This document shows, in pieces, positions 54,664-63,170 of a DNA stretch of 64,000 bases (position 1 is its first letter; every line of letters starts with the position of its first letter). The translations under genes and the position numbers were made by a program. The notes under the pieces are model-generated. The model made no database searches. It saw nothing but the letters and a program-made list of their open reading frames with translations, and had not been told where the DNA came from. Origin of the DNA: JBBSBY01 sp038205805 (GTDB lineage Bacteria > Desulfobacterota > Desulfomonilia > Desulfomonilales > Desulfomonilaceae); the NCBI GenBank assembly GCA_038205805.1, contig JBBRBO010000009.1, positions 5,280 to 69,279 on the forward strand, given 5' to 3'.

Positions 54664-54942
54664 ACCTCATGCAATCCGGAACGCCGCCGGCCTGGTTTGG
54701 CGTTCAATCGCCCATTCCACTGGTGAAGGCGCTCGAAGCGTCTTTTTGCCGAAGGTTTCAATGACTGCGGAACCTTCGGGTCGGCGTCGCGGAAATTCCT
54801 TCACTCTTTAGGATTCTAACCCCACGTTTTCATTTTGTCATTAACTTTTATTTACCGGAGCCATTAACGATTCCGGGCGGCCACTCTATCCAGGGTAACG
54901 TTTACGGTTCATACACGGCGCAGACGCGGCCACAAAACGCTC

Positions 54943-56187
54943 TCAAGCCTTCTCTTGTTTAATCCTGAAGTAGCGGCGTTTCCCCACCTGGAGCGTCTGT
55001 TCCGACGCGGTGAGTCCTATCTCGTGAGCGGGGTCCGTGACCTTGGCGCCCTCGATCTTGACTCCCCCATGTGTAATCAAGCGTCTAGCCTCTGAAGAGG
55101 AAACGCCCGCCGTTGCGGCCACAAGCTCCTGAATGGAAAGGGCCGGTTTGTGGAAAACACGCAAAGGGATGGATTCCGGGGCTTCTTTTCGTTGAACCAC
55201 TCGCTCGAAGTGGTCTTCGCCGATCTTGGCCGCGGCCTCGTTGTGGTACTCCGTCACGATGGCGCGAGCGAGCCCTTTCTTTATCCCCATGGGATGGAGA
55301 GGATCATTGTTATCCTGATGCTCGGCCATGTTCACGAGGGCGTCCCGATATTGAGTGATGAGCGCCGGGTCCACATCCGTGAGCAAGGTAAAGTATTTGA
55401 TAACCAGATTGTCTTGGATGGACATGGTTTTGCCGAACATATCTTCGGGTGTGTCGTCAACCGCAATGTAATTGCGCTCGGTCTTGCTCATTTTCTTTGC
55501 GCCGTCCAGGCCTTCGATAAGCGGCGTCATTATAACAATTTGGGGAGGTTGCCCATGCTGGCTCTGAAGATCGCGTCCGGCCAAGAGATTGAATTTCTGA
55601 TCTGTGCCGCCCAGCTCCACATCGCATTCCAAGGCTACGGAATCATATCCCTGCATGAGGGGGTACAAGAATTCGGTGATGGAGATTGGGTTTCCGTCTT
55701 TGAACCGTTTGTCGAAGTCGTTGCGCTCGAGCATCCTGGCCACGGTGGACCTGTACGCGAGATCCAGGCAATCCGCAAAATTCATGGAATCGAACCACTC
55801 GCCGTTACTACGGAGTTCCGTCTTTTCAGGATCAAGGATCTTGAAGACCTGCTCACGAAAGCTCTTGGCGTGTTCCCACACTTGTTCTTTGGTGAGTCGC
55901 ATACGCGCCTCGTTGCGCTCGGTGGGGTCGCCGATACGGGCGGTGAAATCCCCAACCAGAAAAATCGCCGTATGACCAAGGTCCTGGAAGTGCTTGAGTT
56001 TGCGAATAGTCACCATGTGACCCAGATGGATGTCCGAGGCGGTGGGATCCACTCCCAGCTTTACGCGAAGAGGGCGGCCCTTGGCTGCGGCTTCGGCGAT
56101 GCGCCGTCGCATCTCTTCTTCATGGATGATTTCTTCCACCCCGCGCATGATCTTCTGCATCTGCACGTCTATATCCGACGGATTCAT
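54943..56187 (-). CDS. tyrS: Tyrosyl-tRNA synthetase
   Basis: 414 residues. Class I signatures HLGH (in SDIHLGHM, near residue 54) and KMSKT (near 233). The C-terminal S4 RNA-binding domain (SSSEARRLITHGGVKIEGAK) is complete. Type resembles the TyrZ-like subgroup, with catalytic insert GTDQKFN. It charges tRNA-Tyr. Monocistronic. A 371-codon frame on the other strand is a shadow. Confidence 0.96.
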   Translation of the reverse strand: MNPSDIDVQMQKIMRGVEEIIHEEEMRRRIAEAAAKGRPLRVKLGVDPTASDIHLGHMVTIRKLKHFQDLGHTAIFLVGDFTARIGDPTERNEARMRLTKEQVWEHAKSFREQVFKILDPEKTELRSNGEWFDSMNFADCLDLAYRSTVARMLERNDFDKRFKDGNPISITEFLYPLMQGYDSVALECDVELGGTDQKFNLLAGRDLQSQHGQPPQIVIMTPLIEGLDGAKKMSKTERNYIAVDDTPEDMFGKTMSIQDNLVIKYFTLLTDVDPALITQYRDALVNMAEHQDNNDPLHPMGIKKGLARAIVTEYHNEAAAKIGEDHFERVVQRKEAPESIPLRVFHKPALSIQELVAATAGVSSSEARRLITHGGVKIEGAKVTDPAHEIGLTASEQTLQVGKRRYFRIKQEKA

Positions 56188-56425
56188 ACTGCACCTTTCG
56201 TAATTCTTAACGGTTCGCTAAGCTACGGCGGACTTACGCCGGCCGCCGCAAATCCTGAAGTGTAGCTCGAAACGGCCGGATTTTCAAATCATTGCAGGCA
56301 TTCTCGGTAAGCATTCAGTTACTAGCGGCAAATCGCGGTTGCTGTTTAAGTATATTAGATAGTTACAGTATCGCTCCCGCACGTAACTGAAGGGTTACCA
56401 TTCTCGGCGCCGACGGTCTGTGAGC

Positions 56426-56851
56426 TTAGGGCCGGTCCTCGAGAAAATCCGTCAGAATGCGGCTAAGCGCCTGCTGGTCACGCATACGACACGTCCAGAT
56501 GACGAGGACCTTCCAGCCCATTTGCTCGAGCGCGGCAATGTTGGTCTTGTGTCGCTCGATGTTGGCCGAGAGCTTCCTATCCCAGAACTCTCGGTTGCTG
56601 GTTGGGCGAGCGGCCCGAGGGCACCCCTCGTGACCATGCCAAAAGCACCCGTGTACGAAGATAACCTTGCGCAACTTGGGGAGAGTAATATCCGGATTCC
56701 CCGGCAGATCCTTCCGGTCAAGCCTGAAACGACGACCCATCTTATGGAGCAAAGAGCGCACGACAAGTTCCGGTCGGGTATTTTTGCTCTTTACTCGAGC
56801 CATAAGGGCGCTGCGCTTTTCAGGCGTGAAGACGTCAGTCAAAAAGAACAC
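56426..56851 (-). CDS. vsr: Very short patch repair endonuclease Vsr
   Basis: 141 residues; start GTG 56851 or TTG 56842. Family blocks: DVFTPEKRSALMARVKSKNTRPEL, LPGNPDIT and IFVHGCFWHGHEGC with the catalytic Asp and zinc-site His/Cys residues, then LEQMGWKVLVIW. It nicks T-G mismatches that arise by deamination of 5-methylcytosine. Usually it adjoins a cytosine methylase; none is within the window, so it is a solo copy here. Confidence 0.93.
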   Translation of the reverse strand: MFFLTDVFTPEKRSALMARVKSKNTRPELVVRSLLHKMGRRFRLDRKDLPGNPDITLPKLRKVIFVHGCFWHGHEGCPRAARPTSNREFWDRKLSANIERHKTNIAALEQMGWKVLVIWTCRMRDQQALSRILTDFLEDRP

Positions 56852-56904
56852 CTGAGAAGCGGTCGAGGGTATGCCGATTGGTTAGCATAGGAGTAAAATT
56901 CGGC

Positions 56905-57046
56905 AATAGATTTCCTGTAATGTGTCTTCGCCGAAAAGGGGCGTTTCTCTTGGGGACGTGTCCCTTTTCGGCCACAAAAGGATTTTTGAAATGGAATTCG
57001 GGGAAGATCTTCTCTTAAGAAGCTTCTCCGCACCATTACTTATCGG
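56905..57046 (-). repeat. R1 element overlapping the end of tlyA
   Basis: On the minus strand it starts AAGTAATGG, where TAA is the tlyA stop codon, continues with GGAGAAGCTTCTTAAGAGAAG, then the palindrome GCCGAAAAGGGAC...GCCCCTTTTCGGC. It follows tlyA in its own direction. Confidence 0.6.
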
Positions 57047-57785
57047 GTTCAGAGATTAGGTGCAGGAGGAATTCCCGATTGCCCTTGGGTCCGGTGAGGG
57101 GGCTTTCTGTCTCGCCGAGCACGCGGAAGCCGGAACTCTGCGCGAAATTCTTAATGCGATCAATGGCGCCGCGAATCTTCTTCGGGTCGCGCACAACGCC
57201 TTTTTTCCCTACATCGCCTCGTCCAACTTCAAACTGGGGTTTTACCAGCGTGACCAGCCAACCCTTGGGTTGCACGATGGCTCTGAGCTTGGGCAAGGCA
57301 AGCTCAAGGGAAATGAACGAGAGATCCGCCACAGCCGCGTGAATGGGTCCTGGGAGCTGTTCCGGGTCTATCTTGCGGATATTTTTGCGTTCAATGAGGT
57401 GAACCCTGGGGTCGTTCCGAAGACTCCAGTGGAACTGCCCGTAGCCCACATCTATAGCGATGACCTTACCCGCGCCCCGCAAGAGCAGGCAATGGGTAAA
57501 CCCGCCTGTGGAGGCGCCTGCGTCCAATATCGTGAGTCCTGCGGGGTCAATGCGGAAGGCGTCCAGCGCAGCGGCAAGCTTTACACCCCCTCTGCTGACG
57601 TAGGGATTCGACGGCGCCACCTTAACCGCCGCATCCAACGGAAATTCGCGTCCGGGTTTGTCAATGACCTTATCCTCGACGGAAACCTTACCCGCCATAA
57701 TCAAGGCGCGGGCCTTTTCTCGTGAATCCGCGAGTCCTGAATTGGTCAACAATACGTCCAGCCGAGCCTTCGTCAATTTTTCCAT
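57036..57785 (-). CDS. tlyA: TlyA-family rRNA 2'-O-methyltransferase (S4 + FtsJ-like)
   Basis: 249 residues. N-terminal S4 domain (ARLDVLLTNSGLADSREKAR), then a SAM domain with ILDAGASTGGFTHCLL, VADLSFISL and LVKPQFE. TlyA proteins 2'-O-methylate cytidines of 16S and 23S rRNA. It is the last of three overlapping genes; the first base of ATG 57785 is shared with the preceding TAA. The last codon and stop lie at the start of an R1 element. Confidence 0.92.
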   Translation of the reverse strand: MEKLTKARLDVLLTNSGLADSREKARALIMAGKVSVEDKVIDKPGREFPLDAAVKVAPSNPYVSRGGVKLAAALDAFRIDPAGLTILDAGASTGGFTHCLLLRGAGKVIAIDVGYGQFHWSLRNDPRVHLIERKNIRKIDPEQLPGPIHAAVADLSFISLELALPKLRAIVQPKGWLVTLVKPQFEVGRGDVGKKGVVRDPKKIRGAIDRIKNFAQSSGFRVLGETESPLTGPKGNREFLLHLISEPDK

Positions 57786-58297
57786 TAGAGATTCGCTTGA
57801 GGAGAGCCGGGAACAATCGTAAAATCAAGTACATCCACTATACTGAATCCGTAATAAAGATAAATGGAACCCGATCCCACGAAGTCCTCGGGTTTGTGTA
57901 ACGTGAAGGGATAACTGTAGTTACCGCTCCTGCCGCTCAGGTGAACGGTTTCCTCGTACTGTCGGGCCTCGGGAAGTTTTATCACAAACTTCAAAGGGGT
58001 GTCGGATTTTGATCCGGAATAGGAAAATCGAATCATCAAGGTCAGTTTGTCGCCGTGGGCGCCGGTGTACACCGTGCGACTACTCCCCAAAAAGCTCCAT
58101 TGGGAGTCCTTCCATACGGCCGGCCCAAACTGAAGATCGTATATGGAAACACGGCCCGGCATCTCCCATGAGAACTCGGAAGTGTCCTTCTTGGGGATAA
58201 CCGGCGTGGGCTGCTCCTCTTGCCCCTCAGAGGGCGTTCCACATAGAATCAGGAATGTCATCATCGCCCAAATCAGCCTTGGCCGCAGTGTTTTCAT
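57785..58297 (-). CDS. Secreted beta-rich protein of unknown function
   Basis: 170 residues from ATG 58297, overlapping the previous stop (ATGA). Signal peptide of about 28 residues. The mature part alternates strands (VSIYDLQFGPAVWKDSQWSF, LTLMIRFSYSGS, GSIYLYYGFSIVDVLDFTIV), suggesting a beta-sandwich. No family recognised. Translationally coupled to both neighbours. Confidence 0.7.
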   Translation of the reverse strand: MKTLRPRLIWAMMTFLILCGTPSEGQEEQPTPVIPKKDTSEFSWEMPGRVSIYDLQFGPAVWKDSQWSFLGSSRTVYTGAHGDKLTLMIRFSYSGSKSDTPLKFVIKLPEARQYEETVHLSGRSGNYSYPFTLHKPEDFVGSGSIYLYYGFSIVDVLDFTIVPGSPQANL

Positions 58298-58692
58298 GCC
58301 CACCAAGTCGGCTCGATAGGTTTGGACGTGATAACCGGCCCACCCGGACTCGTCACGACTTGCTTGCTCTCTCTGGGGCGTACAGCCTGGGGAGGCTCGC
58401 CGGAAAATGTGAATACATCCTGTGCGGGCGCTGTTGATCCACCAGTAGCTTCACGCCGTTGATCGTGCTGCGCTGCGGCTTGCATTTCCTGATACTGCCT
58501 CGATAGTCCGGCGAAAAAACTCTCCCCCGCGGGCGCCGGTTTTTTGGTTTCAGCCGCCTCCAGGCTCGCTGAACTGCCGGACGTTTCCGGCTCCCGTTGG
58601 CCTTTAGCGCCGGCCGCGCGGTTCCTTTTTACCAAGGTGTAAATCCAAAACGCAATAATGAGAAAAGGGATCAGTGAGCTTAAGGACTCCAT
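58294..58692 (-). CDS. Single-pass membrane protein with disordered tail
   Basis: 132 residues. One N-terminal helix (LSSLIPFLIIAFWIYTLV) followed by basic residues and a low-complexity Ala/Pro/Gln/Glu tail ending PTWWA. First gene of the three-gene operon ending in tlyA. Function unknown. Confidence 0.7.
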   Translation of the reverse strand: MESLSSLIPFLIIAFWIYTLVKRNRAAGAKGQREPETSGSSASLEAAETKKPAPAGESFFAGLSRQYQEMQAAAQHDQRREATGGSTAPAQDVFTFSGEPPQAVRPRESKQVVTSPGGPVITSKPIEPTWWA

Positions 58693-58771
58693 GGTAGCCT
58701 CCGAAAGGTCCGCTCTTAGGTATCCATAATGCCATATTTTAATCCCGTGAGCAATTGAGGTCCACCCATTA

Positions 58772-58817
58772 GGAATCGTTCACTGGTAGATGCCTCTCAA
58801 CTCCTGTGAGCCACTAC
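58772..58817. repeat. R2 end-to-end derivative, 46 bp
   Basis: GGAATCGTTCAC and GTGAGCCACTAC, degraded R2 ends, are only 46 bp apart with the interior deleted. Confidence 0.4.
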
Positions 58818-58900
58818 ACCATCTTTTATGTATGAGGAAGGTTCATTGGATACGTTACTGGTGGGAAGCAGCGTGCTTATGGTGTAGCTGAGAAATGTCG

Positions 58901-59782
58901 CTAGTCGGCGCGCATTTTAAGCTTCTTTGTGAGGGACGTGGGGAGAAGCCTTCTTTCGAGCAGATCCTGACCGATATTCTTTTCGCCTGCGGTGAAGCGC
59001 AAGAACGCCCGTACATGCTTGAGGGTCTGCAAGGCTACGGTTTCCTCACGCAGCTCCAGGGTCCACCAGTTGCAGTGGGTTCGGCCTAAAAGGTTGTCCA
59101 GGCGTGAGGCGCAATCCCACGGGCTCTCAGGAGGGATGTGACCGACGCCTCCGATCTCTTGGTGGTAAATATGGGCGTGGACGACTCGCCGTCGTACGCG
59201 ATCCAGGAAACCGGCCAGGTCACACGCCTGAGCGGGATCGTGTGCGTAGCCGCTTGTATGCCCAATGTCGATGGTTGACCACAGACCCGCCGCATGGAGA
59301 AGCCTTAAGTAAAGGGCAGGGGAGGCGGTCCAGCCTGTGGCTAAATTCTCCACGGATAGTATCAGGCGCGACGTGCGTGCGAATGCGCTCAACAGTGAGA
59401 GTCCCCTGACCGTGGCGTCCCAGCTTAAGTCCGAGTGCAGGGTGTCCTGTAGACCCACATGGATCGTGGTAAAGCGCCCACCCATAGAGGCAATGAAACG
59501 TAACACCTTGAAGTAGATAAAGAGAGCGCTATTTCGTTGAACCGGGTCTTCGTGACCTAATTCCATTCCCCTAAAGTACAGGTGGAACCGAACCTCTAGG
59601 GGGCTAAGATCACGAATTAAATGCGCTTGGCGCTTCTCGAAATGCCTTTCCAGAGCGTCCTCACGGGTAAAGGTCCAATCCACGCCATCAAAGCCGTTGT
59701 CAAATGCGAATTCTTTCACCGCTTGTCGGTCGGGTAAAAAATTACAACAAGCGATTTTCGGGAATTTTCGAGAATGTTTCAT
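58901..59782 (-). CDS. TIM-barrel sugar-phosphate isomerase/epimerase-like protein
   Basis: 293 residues. Xylose-isomerase-like (AP endonuclease 2) fold: FAFDNGFDGVDWTF, FTTIHVGLQD, LILSVENLATGW (metal Glu), STIDIGHTSGYAHD (metal Asp/His) and VVHAHIYHQEIGGVGH. The C-terminal Glu ligand WTLELREE is also present. Substrate unknown. The last 24 residues (from about NIGQDLLERR) are encoded by an R1 repeat, so the tail is probably not ancestral. Confidence 0.8.
   Translation of the reverse strand: MKHSRKFPKIACCNFLPDRQAVKEFAFDNGFDGVDWTFTREDALERHFEKRQAHLIRDLSPLEVRFHLYFRGMELGHEDPVQRNSALFIYFKVLRFIASMGGRFTTIHVGLQDTLHSDLSWDATVRGLSLLSAFARTSRLILSVENLATGWTASPALYLRLLHAAGLWSTIDIGHTSGYAHDPAQACDLAGFLDRVRRRVVHAHIYHQEIGGVGHIPPESPWDCASRLDNLLGRTHCNWWTLELREETVALQTLKHVRAFLRFTAGEKNIGQDLLERRLLPTSLTKKLKMRAD
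58925..58990 (-). repeat. R1 module read through as coding sequence
   Basis: GTGGGGAGAAGCCTTCTTTC and GATATTCTTTT match the R1 left module seen at 4100-4135 and 6810-6849. On the minus strand it encodes the C-terminal residues of the TIM-barrel gene. Confidence 0.6.
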
Positions 59783-60059
59783 ATTTCACCATTGTAGAGC
59801 AGTTCCTTCATACATGAAAACCGCCAATAACACAAATAGGTAATTCCGATAAGAAGGCGTCTCTCTATCGCTCGCTCTCTCAAGCCGCTACTCCGGCGCT
59901 CTCTAATCTGTTCTAAATACGACGCATGTATAAAATAGTTTAGTGGAGGCGGGACCCGTCTCTCTGCCGTCACATGCGCCGAAATGCGGGTCTTCCGCTT
60001 ATTTGCGACCCAAGACTCCGCCATAATCTCTCTCGAACACACCTTGAGGTGAGACAACC

Positions 60060-60869
60060 ATGCGAATATTTTGTAATATGATTGCCATTGAATTACCTAC
60101 GGAGCGCGCGGTGATGAATGATCGAGAATGTGAAGCGACGCTGGTGGTGTACGGAAATCACGGCGAGGACGTGTTCGGTCGGCTCATGGCCATCGAGACG
60201 CTGGGGCGCTTTCGCTTGGGTGAAAGCTCAACCCTGACGCTCACCGACACCTACTTCGATACCGACCCGCCGTCTCTTGGACCTGCTCAGTGGGCCTTAC
60301 GTTTGCGAGCCTTAGATGAAGAGCGATTGCTTACCCTCAAAGGTCCCGCGGCGCCGGGTCGGAACGGAGCGCCTACACGATACGAGCGGGAGCTTGCCTT
60401 CTCCGTGGAAGCGCTCAGTGAGGTATGCGACAAGCTGAGAGAATCGGCGATTGTCCTGAAGGCTCCGGTCACGGAGACGCCCGCATCCCCCGAAGCAATC
60501 TTACTCGCAATGGGACTGAGCGTCCTTCAACGGCGGACCACTCGTAGGTGGGTGCGTTTGCTCTATCAAGAGGAGCGGCCCCAGCTATTCGGGGAAATGG
60601 CCCTGGACAGAGTGGAGTACGCCTTCCTTTCAGGGACCGTAGTCCACTACGAAGTGGAAGTCGAGTCGCTGGTGGAGTCCGGTGATCGCCTTGTCATGGA
60701 TGTGGTGAACGAAATTGCGACCACCTGTCCCGGAGCCGCTCGACGATGGGATTACGGCAAACTTGTTACGGGCCGTATTCTTCAGGAGGCCGGGAGAACG
60801 GGAAGACTCCGTTGCCGTGAAGGGATACTCAAAGAAGAAGACTACGAGCGCATGGAGCGTTCCATGTGA
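60060..60869 (+). CDS. CYTH-domain protein
   Basis: 269 residues from ATG 60060 (GAGGTGA, 8 bp upstream); ATG 60114 is an alternative. CYTH features: ECEATLVV where ExExK-type is expected, LTDTYFDTD, WALRLRALDEERLLTLKGP, RYERELAF, EMALDRVEY and HYEVEVES. The first motif lacks the usual third charged residue. Members hydrolyse triphosphates such as thiamine triphosphate or inorganic triphosphate, or make cAMP. Not linked to its neighbours. Confidence 0.82.
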   Translation: MRIFCNMIAIELPTERAVMNDRECEATLVVYGNHGEDVFGRLMAIETLGRFRLGESSTLTLTDTYFDTDPPSLGPAQWALRLRALDEERLLTLKGPAAPGRNGAPTRYERELAFSVEALSEVCDKLRESAIVLKAPVTETPASPEAILLAMGLSVLQRRTTRRWVRLLYQEERPQLFGEMALDRVEYAFLSGTVVHYEVEVESLVESGDRLVMDVVNEIATTCPGAARRWDYGKLVTGRILQEAGRTGRLRCREGILKEEDYERMERSM

Positions 60870-60924
60870 CGCCGTAGGGAATAATGGCGCTACAAGTGAG
60901 AAGGTACGGCAAGAAAGTGGTTTT

Positions 60925-60970
60925 CGTAGGGGAGGTCTTCTTTCAAATACGCTTCCCCAACTCCTATTTT
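60925..60970 (-). repeat. R1 single hairpin after lepB, degraded
   Basis: TAGGGGAGGTCTTCTTTC and CGCTTCCCCAACTCC retain the R1 hairpin pattern, on the minus strand immediately downstream of lepB. Confidence 0.45.
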
Positions 60971-60976
60971 CTTGGT

Positions 60977-61618
60977 CTAGCGTATGACCTTAAAGAGACG
61001 GTCCCATCGCAGATCGGAGAGACTCGTGGCGGAATAGTAGATGAGAAAGGCCTTGCCCTTCACGTCCTCGACGGGGACGAATCCCCAGAAGCGGCTGTCA
61101 TGACTGAAGTCGCGGTTGTCGCCCATGACGAAGAGCTTACCGGCCGGCACCTTCACCGGACGCATGTTGTCTCTAGGGACAAAATCGCCGGGGTAGATCT
61201 CGCGGCTCCGAAAGACTGCTTGGGGACTCTGAGTCTCTTTGCCGTTGATGATGAGCCGCTTGTTCCGCACTTCCACGGTGTCGCCGGCGACCGCCACCAC
61301 TCGCTTGATGAAGTCTTTGGTGCGGTCTTCGGGAAAAATGAACACGATCACGTCATCCTTAGAGGGGACGGCTAAGCGGGGCCAACGTTCATCCGTGAAG
61401 GGAACACGAACCCCATAGAGAAACTTGTTCACCAGGATGTGATCTCCCACGAGCAACGTGGGTTCCATGGAACTGGACGGGATCTTAAACGCCTGGAACA
61501 GCAAAGCCCGGATGAGAATGGCCAATATAACGGCTACTACAAAGGCTTCCGCGTATTCTTGAAAAATTCGCTTGTGCGACTTATAGTCTTGGTCGATCGC
61601 TTCAGGTTTATCCGTCAT
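60977..61618 (-). CDS. lepB: Signal peptidase I
   Basis: 213 residues from ATG 61618 (GAGAAAG, 8 bp upstream); ATG 61648 would add 10 residues. One membrane helix (AFVVAVILAILIRALLF), catalytic Ser50 in IPSSSMEPTL and Lys105 in FIKRVVAVAGD, and the GDNRDFSHDSRFWG box are intact. It removes signal peptides of exported proteins on the outer face of the inner membrane. Monocistronic. Confidence 0.95.
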   Translation of the reverse strand: MTDKPEAIDQDYKSHKRIFQEYAEAFVVAVILAILIRALLFQAFKIPSSSMEPTLLVGDHILVNKFLYGVRVPFTDERWPRLAVPSKDDVIVFIFPEDRTKDFIKRVVAVAGDTVEVRNKRLIINGKETQSPQAVFRSREIYPGDFVPRDNMRPVKVPAGKLFVMGDNRDFSHDSRFWGFVPVEDVKGKAFLIYYSATSLSDLRWDRLFKVIR

Positions 61619-61879
61619 GTAACTTACTTTCTCATGGACTTTACGCATATCGAACGAGAGAAGAACGTCTCAGCGTCTTTGCTCGACGGAGTTCGCCCGT
61701 CAAACGACAACTCGGCGTCGGGCGCAGACCGAAAACGCACCTGCCCGTTGACGCCGATGCGCCGAAAGCTGCGTCGTTTCTCCATGACGCTCGGCACGGT
61801 TATACTTCAGGAAACTGTGGGTGTAAAGAGTCTGGGACTAAATAGGCGAAATGCTGAAAGGTTATCTCACTCTATGCGA

Positions 61880-61918
61880 AAGAAAAAAACCGGAGGAAAG
61901 TTTTCCTATCCCCCGGTT
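61880..61918 (-). terminator. Strong minus-strand terminator with no known gene upstream
   Basis: On the minus strand AACCGG...AGGAA/TTCCT...CCGGTT forms a stem directly followed by TTTTTCTTTC. No minus-strand gene lies within 600 bp upstream of it, although a weak promoter-like TTGACT-N17-TACGGA (61991-61963) would give a transcript of about 75 bases. The rest of the gap 61619-62243 shows only an R2-like right end near 62197-62225. Confidence 0.5.
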
Positions 61919-62243
61919 TGCCGGTAAGGCCCCTCCCTCCCCCGAGGTAGAGACCGGGGCTTTCCGTAGCACTTGTAACGTGCGGAGTCAAGAAAGTTCT
62001 GAAATGTTTTTAGCCCGGTATGAGTTTAATCCGGCTTTCCCATCAAGTTGGGAAGGTGAACGGCAGCCGATGGTCACAACCCATTCTCTCAGCCAAGTTG
62101 GTGATTCCACTGGCGGAAAAGACCTCGGCCGTGATATTCTCTTCAGAATGTACTACATTAGGTGACCTTTGCCCCAAATTTTGTATGGATTACGGGCGCA
62201 GAGCCGCCTCAAGCCGGGTAAACCTTCCCCGTAGGTGAAAAGC

Positions 62244-62501
62244 ATGATCTGGTTGGACTTCCTTTTGCTCATGGGTATTGTGTGGGCGGGCGTTGCGCTC
62301 CATCGTTGGTATGCTCGACCTGCGACCTCATTAGATAGTGTGCGTGAAACCGCGTACGAGGAGGGCTTCAGCGACGCAGTCCGATACTTCGGTCTAAAGA
62401 AGCTCTATGAGGAGGATCGGCATTTGCGCGAACGCATGGAACAGGTCTTTGGTGAGGCCGGGATTCACCACAAGATCAGCACATTCTTGAATAAGCAGTG
62501 A
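62244..62501 (+). CDS. Small membrane-anchored protein
   Basis: 85 residues from ATG 62244 (GTAGGTG upstream); GTG 62235 is possible. One N-terminal helix (WLDFLLLMGIVWAGVAL) and an acidic/basic amphipathic cytoplasmic part (GLKKLYEEDRHLRERMEQVF). Function unknown. It starts 18 bp before a coiled-coil gene and is probably in operon with it. Confidence 0.7.
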   Translation: MIWLDFLLLMGIVWAGVALHRWYARPATSLDSVRETAYEEGFSDAVRYFGLKKLYEEDRHLRERMEQVFGEAGIHHKISTFLNKQ

Positions 62502-62519
62502 GCGTGCACAGGAGTTCCG

Positions 62520-62975
62520 ATGCCCAACGATAGCTCGAAATACGAAGAAGCGGCCTTCATACGAGGGCGCTTCAACGACGCAATCCAACAGGCGTACGCC
62601 GTCTATTGCGAATCGGAAGAAATAGCCGCATACGCAACCCTAGAGCTGTTTCGGCTAGAGAACGCCCGCCCTTTGTCGAAAGAAGAATCCCAAGATGATC
62701 TCGATAGATTCCAGGAAAAGAGCGAAGCCCTGGACCAAACCAAGAAAAACATGTTCTTTATCTTGGAAAAGATCCACGAGCTGGCGCGGGATCGCGACAA
62801 GTATGTCTCGGATATTTACATGAGCACAAAGATCCTCGACATCGAACACAAACTCGAAGACCTGACCCCCTGGATTGAGGAACTCCGCTCTGAAACCAAA
62901 TCACAAGCGGAATCCGCCAAGATGGACGCAAAGATAACCGCTGAAATAGCCGAAGTTCACAAGGTCGGAACGTGA
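62520..62975 (+). CDS. Coiled-coil protein of unknown function
   Basis: 151 residues with AGGAG 6 bp before ATG 62520. Almost entirely helical, with heptad-like stretches (RFQEKSEALDQTKKNMFFIL, HKLEDLTPWIEELRSETKSQ). Its TGA stop lies inside the left end of an R2 element. Confidence 0.7.
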   Translation: MPNDSSKYEEAAFIRGRFNDAIQQAYAVYCESEEIAAYATLELFRLENARPLSKEESQDDLDRFQEKSEALDQTKKNMFFILEKIHELARDRDKYVSDIYMSTKILDIEHKLEDLTPWIEELRSETKSQAESAKMDAKITAEIAEVHKVGT

Positions 62976-63096
62976 CGCTTCATCCTGAAGGTGACATCCT
63001 TTCGGGAATGACGCGGGGTGTAATCCGGAGGGACGATGAGTCTCCCTTCCGGTGTTAACGGGTAGAGCCGCATTCAACGGCACGGTGAACGATTAC
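62972..63096 (+). repeat. R2 MITE-like element, full copy
   Basis: GTGACGCTTCATC at the left (4 changes from the family end) and GTGAACGATTAC at the right, 125 bp. Interior AATCCGGAGGGACGATGAGT and CTCCCTTCCGG repeat the family hairpin, then AGAGCCGCATTCAACGG. Confidence 0.65.
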
Positions 63097-63170
63097 GAAT
63101 CGTTTTATGCAATAGGGTGTCCCCGATAGTAAGTGTTTGCTTGCTCATCGGTCGTAGGAGCGACACACGT

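Noticed and set aside
55150..56265. 371-codon frame on the plus strand
   Set aside because: It is antisense to tyrS, which has both class I signatures; shadow frame.
61890..61960. c-di-GMP riboswitch-like GGCAAACC
   Set aside because: Only this short core matches; the second conserved block of GEMM riboswitches is absent.
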